From positions 186,001-250,000 of the forward strand of contig NZ_FNEX01000001.1 of NCBI RefSeq assembly GCF_900100435.1: a DNA stretch of 64,000 nt. Direction: 5' to 3'. Both the position numbers and the translations under genes were made by a program. The notes under the pieces are model-generated. The model had not been told where the DNA came from and did no database searches. It worked only from the letters and a program-made list of their open reading frames with translations. The stretch comes from Pedobacter sp. ok626. Lineage in GTDB: Bacteria; Bacteroidota; Bacteroidia; Sphingobacteriales; Sphingobacteriaceae. Shown here piece by piece: positions 8,912-18,998 of the stretch; position 1 is the first letter of the stretch, and every line of letters begins with the position of its first letter.

Positions 8912-11900
8912 ATGAAATTAAATGCTTTTAACCTAGGCGTGCCCAAACTGTGGCTGCCACCCAAATTATTATTGATTATGAAGTTGACCATTTTCATATT
9001 GATCACATCATTGGCACATGTTTTTGCCAGTTCTTTTGGTCAGAATGTAAATCTGGAACAAAAGAATGTACCACTTAAGGTTGTCCTGAATGCAATAGAA
9101 GCACAAACCGGGTATGTATTTTTGAGCCGGGATTATGACCTGAACAAACCGAAAGTAAGTGTTACGCTTAAAAATTCGAATATTGAAGACGCCATTAAAA
9201 CCGTCCTTAAAGGACTCCCTGTTAATTACAAAATTGTAGATAATAACATTATCCTTTCCAAGAAGGAGGCTACGTTGCTGGATAAAATAAGTAGTTATCT
9301 GGCTACAGTAGAAATCAATGGAAAAGTAGTCGATGAAAAGGGGATACCCCTGCCTGGTGCATCTGTAAATGTAAAAGGTACTAAAATAACGGCAACTACT
9401 GATAAAGATGGTCGTTATAGCATTAAGTTGCCGGAGGGAAATCTGACGCTGGTCTACTCTTACATAGGCTTTATCAGTCAGGAGATTAAAGTAGGAGATG
9501 GAGACAAGGTACTGAATGTAACGCTAAAAGAAAGTGATCAGTCATTGGATGAGTTGGTTATTCTTGGTTTCGGACAAACACAGAAAAAAGTAGCGCAAAC
9601 CGGTTCTTCTGTTTCTATTGGTTTAAAAGAATTGAAACAAAGTCCTACCGCAAATATTACCAATGCGTTGGCAGGAAGATTACCGGGGCTTACGGCAATA
9701 CAAATTAGTGGTGAGCCGGGCAATGATAAATCACAACTGCTTATCCGTGGACGTGCAACAATGAACGGTCAGGAACCTTTGATCACTATTGATGGGGTAA
9801 AGAAAGATTATAGTGCTATCGCTTTGTTGGATGTAAATGAAATTGACAACATTACCATACTAAAGGATGCATCGGCCACTGCATTGTACGGTGTTAAAGG
9901 AGCAAATGGTGTGATCATTGTAACTACACGCAGAGGTAAGCAAGGAAAGCCAGAAGTTTCAGCAAGCGTACAACGTGCGGTGCAGACATCAATTCGTCTG
10001 CCTGAATATCTGGACTCCTATAATTATGCGGTTTTGGCCAATGAGGCTTACCTCAATGATCACCCGGGTGGAACAGCGCCTTATAATGCAGCGGCATTAG
10101 AAGGGTATCGTTCCGGATCGGATCCTTATAAATATCCGAATGTTGACTGGTTGGATGAAATGATGAAGCCGGCAATGCAAACTCAGGCCAATTTTAATAT
10201 TGGCGGTGGCGGGCAACAATCCCGTTACTTTGTTAACGTTGGCTATACGGATCAGGGAGGGATATATAAAACGGAGAAAGATCCTAAATATGATCCAACT
10301 TCAAGTTTTAAACGCTATAATTTCCGTTCTAATATCGACATCGATTTTGATGATAACTTTTCTATGGCCTTAAATTTATTTGGCGCTATAGAAAACAAAA
10401 GAGATCCCAATGTTTCTGTTGCTGATCTTTTCTGGACCTTAAACCAGGTTCCTCCAAATGCTTTTCCTGTAAAATACCCAACCGGAAGCTACGGTGAAAG
10501 ATTGTTTCTTAACCCAGCCAGGTTATTAAACCAGACTGGTTTCCGTGAGTCTTTCAATTCTTCTTTATCAGGAATGTTATCCTTAACCAGGAAATTGAAT
10601 TTTATCACTCCAGGACTTACACTTAAAGGTAATTACTCTTTTGATGGCTATTTCCAGAATGACTTTAAAAGGTCTAAATCTGTAATGACTGCCGAGTACA
10701 AAGGTTCAGGTGATTATAATGATCCTGCTAATTATACTTACAGGGGCAATGATGTTCCGCTTTCTGCACCTAGTTCGGCTTACAATCAAAAAAGGGACGT
10801 GTGGATGGATGTATCTTTAAATTATGCAAAGCAGTATAAAGATCATGGATTTACAGGATTGTTACTCATAAATCGTGCCCAGGAAGTAAGAGGAAATCAA
10901 GTCCCTTTTGTATCACAAGGTATTGTATCGAGGTTAACTTATAACTATAAATCCAAATATTTTGCAGAGTTTAATGCAGGTTATAATGGAACAGATAACT
11001 TCTCTAAAGATAAGCGTTATGGATTTTTTCCTGCATTTTCAGCAGGTTGGGTTGCTTCTGAAGAGTCATTCTTAAAAGGGAATTCTGTTATAGATTTCTT
11101 AAAAATAAGAGGTTCATATGGATTAACCGGAAATGACCAGATAGATGGACGAAGATGGTTATTTAGTTCTGAATACATCAGAAGTGGAAGTAATGGTTAT
11201 TTATATGGAGACCAGCTTGTTGGAGTGGAAGGTATTTACGAGGGTGCAATGTCTAATCCAGCTGTTACCTGGGAAACGGCAAAGAAAGGAAATATAGGTG
11301 TGGAACTGAAGCTGTTGAAAGATCTTTTTTCTGTAACTGCTGATTTCTTTATAGAAAAACGTAATGATATTCTTATTCTGCGTTCATCAGTACCATCCAT
11401 GATCGGTATGACTGGAAAGGATTTGCCGCCTGCGAATATGGGTAAAGTAGATAACAAGGGATTTGAAGTGGAACTGTCTCACCGCAACAGGTTCAATAAT
11501 GGAGGCTACTTTTTGAGCGGTAATTTTGCGCTGGCAAAGAATAAAATCATTTTTATGGATGAGGAGCGTAGGGAATTTGATTATCAATATCAAACAGGAC
11601 ATCCATTGGGGCAAATTTTTCTTTTACAGGCGGATCGCTTTTTCAGAGATGAAATGGACATCAGGGTTAGTCCTGCACAATATGGAAAGTTAATTCCAGG
11701 TGATGTAAAATATAAAGATTTGAATAACGATGGTGTCATTAATGACAATGACATGGGACCTATGGGTAGAAGCAATATTCCTGAAATTACTTTTGGTCTT
11801 TCTGGTGGGCTGAATTGGAAGAATTTCGATATCAGTTTCCTTTTTCAAGGTGCTGCAAACAGCAGTAGGACCCTTGTTGGAGGAATGTCATGGGAGTTTT

Positions 11901-12265
11901 ATGAAGGCGGAAAGGTACGAACTCAACATTTGGACAGATGGACCCCTGAGACTGCAAGTACAGCAACATGGCCGGCACTTCACTATGGCGGGAATAGCAA
12001 CAACCACCGTATGTCGTCACTGTATCTGGAAGATAACAGTTATATCCGCTTAAAAAATTTAGAGATAGGTTATACTTTCAAAAATATCCAGCTGACAAAA
12101 AAAGCTCATTTATCTACTTTCCGCATCTACGGAAATGGAATGAATTTGTATACCTGGACAAAAGCACAACCTATGTTTGACCCGGAATATTGGCAACCCA
12201 ATACTATTGGTAATGTATACCCGGCTCAGCGCATCATCAACTTTGGTGCTTCTCTTAGTTTCTAA
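8912..12265 (+). CDS. SusC/RagA TonB-linked outer-membrane transducer with STN domain
   Basis: A 1117-residue protein. After a signal sequence (about 22-44) comes an STN secretin/TonB domain (about 50-120, with VPLKVVLNAIEAQTG), a carboxypeptidase-like regulatory domain (about 133-205, NGKVVDEKGIPLPGASV), a plug domain (about 225-330, with DASATALYGVKGANGVI) and the beta-barrel to the C-terminal Phe. It should import glycan fragments through the outer membrane with SusD and signal to FecR via the STN domain. The start MKLNAF.LGVPK followed by a second hydrophobic Met stretch is typical of Pedobacter homologues. susD follows 20 bases later. Confidence 0.95.
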   Translation: MKLNAFNLGVPKLWLPPKLLLIMKLTIFILITSLAHVFASSFGQNVNLEQKNVPLKVVLNAIEAQTGYVFLSRDYDLNKPKVSVTLKNSNIEDAIKTVLKGLPVNYKIVDNNIILSKKEATLLDKISSYLATVEINGKVVDEKGIPLPGASVNVKGTKITATTDKDGRYSIKLPEGNLTLVYSYIGFISQEIKVGDGDKVLNVTLKESDQSLDELVILGFGQTQKKVAQTGSSVSIGLKELKQSPTANITNALAGRLPGLTAIQISGEPGNDKSQLLIRGRATMNGQEPLITIDGVKKDYSAIALLDVNEIDNITILKDASATALYGVKGANGVIIVTTRRGKQGKPEVSASVQRAVQTSIRLPEYLDSYNYAVLANEAYLNDHPGGTAPYNAAALEGYRSGSDPYKYPNVDWLDEMMKPAMQTQANFNIGGGGQQSRYFVNVGYTDQGGIYKTEKDPKYDPTSSFKRYNFRSNIDIDFDDNFSMALNLFGAIENKRDPNVSVADLFWTLNQVPPNAFPVKYPTGSYGERLFLNPARLLNQTGFRESFNSSLSGMLSLTRKLNFITPGLTLKGNYSFDGYFQNDFKRSKSVMTAEYKGSGDYNDPANYTYRGNDVPLSAPSSAYNQKRDVWMDVSLNYAKQYKDHGFTGLLLINRAQEVRGNQVPFVSQGIVSRLTYNYKSKYFAEFNAGYNGTDNFSKDKRYGFFPAFSAGWVASEESFLKGNSVIDFLKIRGSYGLTGNDQIDGRRWLFSSEYIRSGSNGYLYGDQLVGVEGIYEGAMSNPAVTWETAKKGNIGVELKLLKDLFSVTADFFIEKRNDILILRSSVPSMIGMTGKDLPPANMGKVDNKGFEVELSHRNRFNNGGYFLSGNFALAKNKIIFMDEERREFDYQYQTGHPLGQIFLLQADRFFRDEMDIRVSPAQYGKLIPGDVKYKDLNNDGVINDNDMGPMGRSNIPEITFGLSGGLNWKNFDISFLFQGAANSSRTLVGGMSWEFYEGGKVRTQHLDRWTPETASTATWPALHYGGNSNNHRMSSLYLEDNSYIRLKNLEIGYTFKNIQLTKKAHLSTFRIYGNGMNLYTWTKAQPMFDPEYWQPNTIGNVYPAQRIINFGASLSF

Positions 12266-12285
12266 CCCTCTAACTTAATTGTCAC

Positions 12286-13908
12286 ATGAAATTTAAAATA
12301 ATAGTGATTTGCATGCTGGGAGTAATCACATTTTCCGGATGTAAGAAATTTGACGAATACCTGGATAAAGCTGAGACTGGGGGCTTATCAGAAACAGAGG
12401 TTTTTGGCGATTATGTACAAACAGAACGCTATCTGGCGAATGTATATGCTCAATTATTAAATGACTGGATGCCTTCAAATAGTTTCACCTATGCAGCAGC
12501 TTCTGATGAAGCTAAGTGCCCGGTTTCGTATTTTAATGGCCCACAGGTATTTACCCGAGGGCTGATTAGTCCCAATCACAATCCGATTGATGCCTGGGCA
12601 TCACTGTATGCCGCTATTCGTAAAGTTAACCGCTTTATTGAAAAGATAGATGCTGTTCCGGTAAAGAATGCTACACAAGTAACTGGAAAAAGCCGCATGA
12701 AAGGTGAAGCCTATTTTTTAAGAGCCTATTTTTATGCTGAATTGCATAAACGTTATGGGACAGTCCCGATAGTAGACCGGGTTTTACAGATTAGCGATAA
12801 CTTGAATATTCCAAGGAATTCTGAAGAAGAGCTGGTGCGTTTTATTGTAGACGATTGTAATGAGGCCTCTGCTATTTTACCTACTGTTCATACCTCAGCA
12901 AATATTGGAAGAGCTACTAAAGGAGCTGCCATGATGTTGAAAGCTCGTGTGTTACTCTATGCTGCGAGTTTATTACATAATCCAACTTCGGATGTTCAGA
13001 AATGGCAACGGGCTGCTGATGCCGCTGAGGAGGTGATGAAGCTTAATTTGTATCAGGTTGACGGAGATTATGCTGGACTGTTTCATAAAAGAACTGCCGC
13101 TAACATCATATTTCAATCTACACTTAACAATACGAGCTGGGTTAAACAGATGTTTGTACCTAGTCAGGGCGGTTCAGGTTGGATTCAGCCATTGCAAAAT
13201 TTAGTTGATGATTATGAAATGTCAAATGGGTTAAAGCCCGATGAAACTGGATCGGGGTATGATGCAAATAAACCTTATGCCAATCGTGATCCAAGATTTG
13301 CGGCCTCTATAATTTACAATGGAAGTAAATGGAGAGAAAATACCATTGAAACTTTTGTAAATGGTTTAGATGGACTGGTTTCGGAAGAAGGTGCAAAAAC
13401 ACTGACCGGCTATTACCTGCGTAAGCTCCTGGACGAGAATGGAAGTTTGACTCCTGACAACAAACCGGGTGATCATTTTTGGGTTTATATGCGTTACGAA
13501 GAAACGCTGCTGAACTTTGCCGAAGCTAAGAATGAGGCATTAACAAATCCGGATAACAGCGTTTATGATGCTGTGAATGCTGTGCGTACGCGGGTTGGCA
13601 TTAATATGCCGGCTTTACCTGCTGGTCTCACAAAAATACAAATGAGAGAAAGGATCAGAAGGGAGAGGAGGGTTGAACTGGCTTTTGAAGGATTCCGTTT
13701 TTGGGATATCAAGAGATGGCGTATCGGAAAAAGTGTGATGCGTGAAGCCAGAGGAATGCGTGCGTTAAATCAAGGTGGAGGGAATTTTTCTTATACACCG
13801 TTCCTTATTGAATCACGCATTTATGAGGATGCTTTTGATCTGTATCCAATTCCTCAGTCGGAGCGCAATAAAAATACTGCGCTGGATCAAAATAATGGTT
13901 ACAACTAA
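12286..13908 (+). CDS. SusD/RagB family nutrient-binding lipoprotein
   Basis: A 540-residue outer-membrane lipoprotein. The lipobox is FSGC at Cys19 and Lys20-Lys21 follow. Typical SusD features are the N-terminal YVQTERYLANVYAQL region, the TPR-like helices (KGEAYFLRAYFYAELHKRYG) and the C-terminal block RRERRVELAFEGFRFWDIKRW. It caps the SusC barrel and binds the glycan. The stop codon overlaps the next start by one base (TAATG), so the following NHL protein is probably translated from the same message. Confidence 0.95.
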   Translation: MKFKIIVICMLGVITFSGCKKFDEYLDKAETGGLSETEVFGDYVQTERYLANVYAQLLNDWMPSNSFTYAAASDEAKCPVSYFNGPQVFTRGLISPNHNPIDAWASLYAAIRKVNRFIEKIDAVPVKNATQVTGKSRMKGEAYFLRAYFYAELHKRYGTVPIVDRVLQISDNLNIPRNSEEELVRFIVDDCNEASAILPTVHTSANIGRATKGAAMMLKARVLLYAASLLHNPTSDVQKWQRAADAAEEVMKLNLYQVDGDYAGLFHKRTAANIIFQSTLNNTSWVKQMFVPSQGGSGWIQPLQNLVDDYEMSNGLKPDETGSGYDANKPYANRDPRFAASIIYNGSKWRENTIETFVNGLDGLVSEEGAKTLTGYYLRKLLDENGSLTPDNKPGDHFWVYMRYEETLLNFAEAKNEALTNPDNSVYDAVNAVRTRVGINMPALPAGLTKIQMRERIRRERRVELAFEGFRFWDIKRWRIGKSVMREARGMRALNQGGGNFSYTPFLIESRIYEDAFDLYPIPQSERNKNTALDQNNGYN

Positions 13909-15272
13909 TGTTTAAGCTATTTAAAATGAAAAAACATAAAGTAATAAGTGCCATTTTTTATGGCTTTGTGCTGCTCCTTCAATTGGGATTGGCCTCATGT
14001 AAAGAAGAGTTTTTCCAGCAAATTGATGATTCATACATCCATGATATAAATACACCTTTTGTTATCAATAATTTTTCTCCACTGGAAGGGAGTGAAGCTA
14101 GTGAAGTGGTGATCAATGGTAATAATTTTAGCAGTAAAGTATCAGACATTAGTGTAAAGATTAATGGAAAGTCTGTAGTGGTTATGGGCTCAAGTCAGAG
14201 ACGTATCATTGTTAAAATCCCAGCAGCTTTAGGCTCCGGGATAATTGAAATTACGATAGCCGGAAAAACAGTTAATACTACAGAACCTTTTATCTATACT
14301 TTAAAAAGAACCGTTAGTACATTAGCCGGCTCTGGTGTTGCAGGTTTTGCAGATGGAGCTGCTGCTGTTGCGCAGTTCGATTTCAGGAGTAATGCGGGGA
14401 TGGATATCGATTCTAAGGGGAACCTTTACGTAGCAGATATTTTTAACAATTGTATCCGTAAAATTACCCCTGCCGGTGTGGTGAGTACTTTTATCGGTAA
14501 ACCAGGCGTGGAAGGGTATGTAAATGGAAATAAAGATGTCGCGCTGTTTAACCACCCGATGGATGTAGCAGTGGATAAAGATGATAACCTTTATGTTGCT
14601 GATGCATGGAACTGGGCCGTACGTAAGGTTACTCCTGATGGTGTGGTGAGTTCTATCCGTGGACAAGCATTTGCCTTCCCGCAAGGACTTGCAATAAATA
14701 AGAGTACAGGAGTAATTTTTATTAGCAGTGCATTAGCTGCAAATTATCACGGCGGGAAAATCTATGAATTTTCTGCTTCGGGGGTATTAAGTGAGCGTGG
14801 GGTGGACGTACCAATTTTCTCAGGAGGAATGGCTGTTGATAGCAAGGGCAACCTGATTATTGCTGATAATGTGAGCTCGGTCATCTATAGTGTAAATACT
14901 ACGACATGGGTTCGTACCCCAATTGCCGGTTCGTGGGGAGAAGCAGGTCTGGTAGATGGAATAGCTGCAGTTGCACGGTTTGACCACCCCTGGGGCGTTG
15001 CTGTGGATGCAAAAGATAATATTTATGTCGCAGGTTGCGGGCATAGGTTTGAGGGACCGAATATTTCGGCTTCAGCCTCCAATATCAGAATGATCGAAGC
15101 GGGAACAAACAAAGTTTCAACTATCGCCGGGAGTGATACACAAGGCTTTACCAACGGTTTAGGAGGAGTAGCCAGGTTTGCAGTGCCTACCGGTATTGCT
15201 ATCGGATCGGATGGTGCCATTTATGTATTGGATAAAGGAAATCACCGAATTAGAAAAATCGTATCAGAATAA
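13908..15272 (+). CDS. Surface lipoprotein with IPT/TIG domain and NHL beta-propeller
   Basis: A 454-residue protein. The first Met overlaps the SusD stop; a second Met six codons on gives the cleaner lipoprotein signal ending in GLASC. An IPT/TIG domain covers about 45-130 (INNFSPLEGSEASEVVINGN), followed by NHL repeats to the end with the recurrent pattern NLYVADxxNxxIRKITPxGVVST. It probably sits on the cell surface as a glycan-binding partner of SusC/SusD (SGBP role), but no catalytic residues are visible. Its propeller is close to that of the next gene. Confidence 0.8.
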   Translation: MFKLFKMKKHKVISAIFYGFVLLLQLGLASCKEEFFQQIDDSYIHDINTPFVINNFSPLEGSEASEVVINGNNFSSKVSDISVKINGKSVVVMGSSQRRIIVKIPAALGSGIIEITIAGKTVNTTEPFIYTLKRTVSTLAGSGVAGFADGAAAVAQFDFRSNAGMDIDSKGNLYVADIFNNCIRKITPAGVVSTFIGKPGVEGYVNGNKDVALFNHPMDVAVDKDDNLYVADAWNWAVRKVTPDGVVSSIRGQAFAFPQGLAINKSTGVIFISSALAANYHGGKIYEFSASGVLSERGVDVPIFSGGMAVDSKGNLIIADNVSSVIYSVNTTTWVRTPIAGSWGEAGLVDGIAAVARFDHPWGVAVDAKDNIYVAGCGHRFEGPNISASASNIRMIEAGTNKVSTIAGSDTQGFTNGLGGVARFAVPTGIAIGSDGAIYVLDKGNHRIRKIVSE

Positions 15273-15297
15273 GTAGTTCAATTTAATTTAACTAATT

Positions 15298-17595
15298 ATG
15301 AATACTGGATCACACATGAATAAGGGGCGCTTTGCGCTCCTTACACTAAGTTTTTTTGCTTTTATTTTTGCTGGCTGTCAGAAATTTATCACAGAGATGC
15401 CAGTCAAAGATATTGGCAGGGCTGATCAGCCCATGTTACTTAATGGTGTTGAAGATGGGATGCCCATAGGGATCTACATCGCTCCTCCATTTGAGTTTAC
15501 AACAAACCTGCAATATGGTGCGATTAGTGAAGCGAATATCGATGTGATACAAGATATCGCCGGCTGGATTTCACCGGTTGATAAGCTGACTATGCTGGAT
15601 ATGGCGGATAGCCACGGTTTAAAAATGGTTGTTGCAGACAATAGAGTAAATGGTACTAATGCAGACATTACGGCTATGGTTAATACCTATATCAACCATC
15701 CTGCATTGGCCGGTTATTACGTGAAGGATGAACCAACAGTTAGTCAGCTTCAGGATGCGGCCAATCGCTATCAAAAGCTATTGACGCTTGACAATAACCA
15801 TGACCCTCATGTAAATCTATTTCCTAGTTACGCTACAGGAGCTTTGGGAAGTATCAACTATGAGCTGGATTATGTTGAAAACTGGATTCAGAAAGTGGTT
15901 GCTGCAAACCTGAGGTATCTGGCAATGGACAATTATCCTTTCCTATTAAATGGAACGTTTAGGGATGTCCCCTATTTTCATGATCTGGATGTCATCAGGC
16001 GCGTTGGTTTAAAATATAACATCAAAACTTCTGGTTACCTCCAATCTATAGGCAACTCAACAGATTTGAGAAGGCCAAACGCAAACGAATTGAGATATAG
16101 TGCTTATTCGCACCTGGCTTATGGAATAAAAAAGCCGGTTTGGTTTAGTTACTGGACGCCAACAGGAGGAGCAGAAACTTTTACCAATGGAATAATAGAC
16201 GCTGCGGGAAATAAGACCGATTTGTACATTCCTTTTAAAGCTTTAAACTTTGAAATGAAGCAGCTGGGGAAAACATTGGTTAAACTAAATGCGAATGCTG
16301 TTTACCATACCGGAACAACAATTCCGACTGGTACGGTCAGACCTGCGGCAAATTTTATCTGGCAGGCCCAGAATGCTGCGCAGTCTATGATCATCACTCA
16401 ATTTATAGATCCCCTTGCAGGTAAGGAATACATCATGGTGGTCAATAAATCCTTTACAGCTAGTAATACCTTTAGCTTTACAACGGCAAACCAGGTGTCC
16501 AATGTCAAAGTTATCTCTAAAGTTACAGGCCTGGAAGAAGCCACAAATTTTGCTGTGGCCAGCCATTCGCTTTCGGATACTTTCCTGCCAGGTGAAGGCA
16601 AATTGTATGTCCTGGAAAAAGCGGCCTATACAACTACTGTAAGTACTTTCGCAGGATCAGGAATCACTGGTTTTGTGAATGGGCAGGGTACTGCTGCTAA
16701 GTTTAATTTCGTAACCAATGCGGGGATTACTACTGATAACAATGGTAATGCATACGTAGCTGACATCAATAATCATTGCATCCGAAAGATTACTCCAGCA
16801 GGTCTGGTGAGCACCTTCGCTGGTAATCCTGGTGTAGCCGGAAATGTCAACGGAGTAGGTACAGCAGCTTTATTTGATCATCCTTCGGCTGTAGTCGCTG
16901 ATGCGAATAACAACATTTATGTAGCAGATACCTGGAACTGGGCACTTCGTAAAATCACGCCTACAGGTACGGTAACAACTATACTTGGTTGGGTAATACC
17001 CTTTCCGCAGGGAATTACGATTGATAAAAATACGGGTAAGTTTTACCTTGTGAGCGCCTTGCCTTCAGCTAGCAACAATAAGCTTTTTGAAGTTAGCCCT
17101 GCCGGAGCAATGACTACAAGAACCTTGAGCGTACCTGTAATCTCCGGAGGAATTGCAATGGATAGTCAGGGAAATCTTGTAATCGCTGACAATGGTAGCT
17201 CGAATGTTTATAAGGTGAATACCAGCAACTGGTCTGTTACACAAATTGCGGGTCTGGCCGGTACGACCGGACAGGCGGATGGTGTTGGACTTAGCGCAAG
17301 ATTTGAACATCCATGGGGTATCGCCGTTGATGCCAGCGACAATATTTATGTTGCAGGCTGCGGTCATTTATTTGATGCGCCAACGATTGCTCCGGATGCG
17401 TCAAATATCAGGAGGATTGAAGCGGGGACTAATAAAGTGACCACTATTGCCGGCACTGCTGTGCAAGGCTATCTGGACGGATCGGGTACTGTCGCAAAAT
17501 TTACTGTTCCTACAGGAATTACTGTTGCTCCTGGTGGCACTATTTATATCGTGGATAAAGCCAATCACCGCATCAGAAAAATTGTATCACCCTAA
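15298..17595 (+). CDS. Lipoprotein with TIM-barrel hydrolase-like domain fused to NHL beta-propeller
   Basis: A 765-residue protein. The true start may be the Met seven codons in, which gives a good lipoprotein signal ending IFAGC. Residues about 50-440 match the whole of the following gene product and resemble a clan-A glycoside-hydrolase-like barrel: GYYVKDEP with Glu145 and a later MDNYPF strand are candidate catalytic positions. Residues about 445-765 are NHL repeats close to those of the preceding gene. The protein thus joins the folds of its two neighbours. I do not recognise the enzyme family, so hydrolase function is inferred from motif layout and context. Confidence 0.7.
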   Translation: MNTGSHMNKGRFALLTLSFFAFIFAGCQKFITEMPVKDIGRADQPMLLNGVEDGMPIGIYIAPPFEFTTNLQYGAISEANIDVIQDIAGWISPVDKLTMLDMADSHGLKMVVADNRVNGTNADITAMVNTYINHPALAGYYVKDEPTVSQLQDAANRYQKLLTLDNNHDPHVNLFPSYATGALGSINYELDYVENWIQKVVAANLRYLAMDNYPFLLNGTFRDVPYFHDLDVIRRVGLKYNIKTSGYLQSIGNSTDLRRPNANELRYSAYSHLAYGIKKPVWFSYWTPTGGAETFTNGIIDAAGNKTDLYIPFKALNFEMKQLGKTLVKLNANAVYHTGTTIPTGTVRPAANFIWQAQNAAQSMIITQFIDPLAGKEYIMVVNKSFTASNTFSFTTANQVSNVKVISKVTGLEEATNFAVASHSLSDTFLPGEGKLYVLEKAAYTTTVSTFAGSGITGFVNGQGTAAKFNFVTNAGITTDNNGNAYVADINNHCIRKITPAGLVSTFAGNPGVAGNVNGVGTAALFDHPSAVVADANNNIYVADTWNWALRKITPTGTVTTILGWVIPFPQGITIDKNTGKFYLVSALPSASNNKLFEVSPAGAMTTRTLSVPVISGGIAMDSQGNLVIADNGSSNVYKVNTSNWSVTQIAGLAGTTGQADGVGLSARFEHPWGIAVDASDNIYVAGCGHLFDAPTIAPDASNIRRIEAGTNKVTTIAGTAVQGYLDGSGTVAKFTVPTGITVAPGGTIYIVDKANHRIRKIVSP

Positions 17596-17664
17596 AATTT
17601 GCTTTCTGCTCTTCTTCTGAAGGGTAGAAAGCTTTTGTATATCACACATCTAAACATCACACAA

Positions 17665-18966
17665 ATGGACAGATCGATTAAAATATCTTTAGTATGTGCT
17701 TGTATGCTCATACTTACAAGTATCTATAGCTGTAGTAAAGCACAAACCGAAAAAATAAAGACTGAGCCGGTTAAACCACCGGTTGCTGAAGTAAAAGACG
17801 AGATGATGATCGGTATCTATGTGTCGCCGGGAATAGGTTACATTACTGACCATCATTTTAAAAACATCAGGGATGCGAATGTTGACCTTATACAAGACAT
17901 ATCTTTAAGTTATTCACAGGCTAATAAGCTATCAATGCTGAATATGGCCGCTGCCCATCAATTGAAAATGTTTGTAGGAGATCAACGGGTTAATGGCACA
18001 GATGCAGAGATGGCCGCGATGGTGAATGCTTACAAAAATCATCCGGCAACATCCGGGTATTATATCAAGGATGAACCCCTTGTGCCTGATTTGCCGGATG
18101 CTGCTGCCAGATATAAAAAGCTGATTAACCTCGATCCCGAAAAGGTGCCGCATGTTAACCTTCTCCCCAGCTATGCAACCGGGGCTTTAGCGAATGTGGA
18201 GTATGAAAAGGAATATGTAGAGAAGTGGATAGCGCAAGTAGGGGCGGTTAACCTTAAATATCTTTCATTTGATAATTATCCTTTTATGAAAGACGGAAGT
18301 TTAAGGGAAATTCCTTACTACAAAGACCTGGACCTCTTCAGGCGAATAGGATTGAAATACAAAATCAGAACCTCTTCTTATTTGCAATCCATAGGCAGCT
18401 CTATTGGTTTAAGAAGACCAGATGCCAATGAACTTCGCTACAGTGCATTTACGAATCTGGCTTATGGCATTAAACTGCCGGTATGGTTTACCTATTGGAC
18501 CCCAATTGGTTCAACGGAACAATTTACCAATGCTATAGTAGATGTGGAAGGAAATAAGACTGATCTCTACGATCCGTTTACAGTGATTAACGCTGAAATG
18601 AAACAACTGGGTAAAACTTTGATCAAGCTGGATGCAATAGATGTTTATCATGTTGGACTTGCCATCCCTGCCGGTACCAGGAGAACACCCTCAGATTTTA
18701 TCTGGAAAGCAGAAAATGAAAATGAGCCTATGCTGATTACTCATTTTGTGAATCCTGCGAATAACCGAACTTACATTATGGTGGTGAATAAATCTTTAAC
18801 TGAAAGTAAGTCTTTCACCTTTAAAACAGGTAATGCGCTTACAAACGTTAAAGGAATTTCTAAAGTGGATGGATTGGAAATAACCATTGACTACAAGGTC
18901 GCAGACCATAAATTAACAGATAGTTTTTTACCTGGTGAAGGTAAATTGTATGCGATTTACAAATAA
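17665..18966 (+). CDS. Lipoprotein with TIM-barrel hydrolase-like domain
   Basis: A 433-residue lipoprotein. I chose the ATG that begins MDRSIKISLVCACMLIL and leads to the lipobox SIYSC; an in-frame ATG 22 codons upstream adds a non-signal-like stretch. The body is collinear with the N-terminal half of the preceding protein, with YYIKDEP (Glu137) and LSFDNYPF conserved, and LRRPDANELRYSA and PVWFTYWTP nearly identical. It lacks the NHL propeller. This is probably a duplicated enzyme or sugar-binding barrel acting at the cell surface on the same glycan. The family is not firmly identified. Confidence 0.7.
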   Translation: MDRSIKISLVCACMLILTSIYSCSKAQTEKIKTEPVKPPVAEVKDEMMIGIYVSPGIGYITDHHFKNIRDANVDLIQDISLSYSQANKLSMLNMAAAHQLKMFVGDQRVNGTDAEMAAMVNAYKNHPATSGYYIKDEPLVPDLPDAAARYKKLINLDPEKVPHVNLLPSYATGALANVEYEKEYVEKWIAQVGAVNLKYLSFDNYPFMKDGSLREIPYYKDLDLFRRIGLKYKIRTSSYLQSIGSSIGLRRPDANELRYSAFTNLAYGIKLPVWFTYWTPIGSTEQFTNAIVDVEGNKTDLYDPFTVINAEMKQLGKTLIKLDAIDVYHVGLAIPAGTRRTPSDFIWKAENENEPMLITHFVNPANNRTYIMVVNKSLTESKSFTFKTGNALTNVKGISKVDGLEITIDYKVADHKLTDSFLPGEGKLYAIYK

Positions 18967-18998
18967 TGATACTGGTTTTACACATAATCTGTTAGGAT

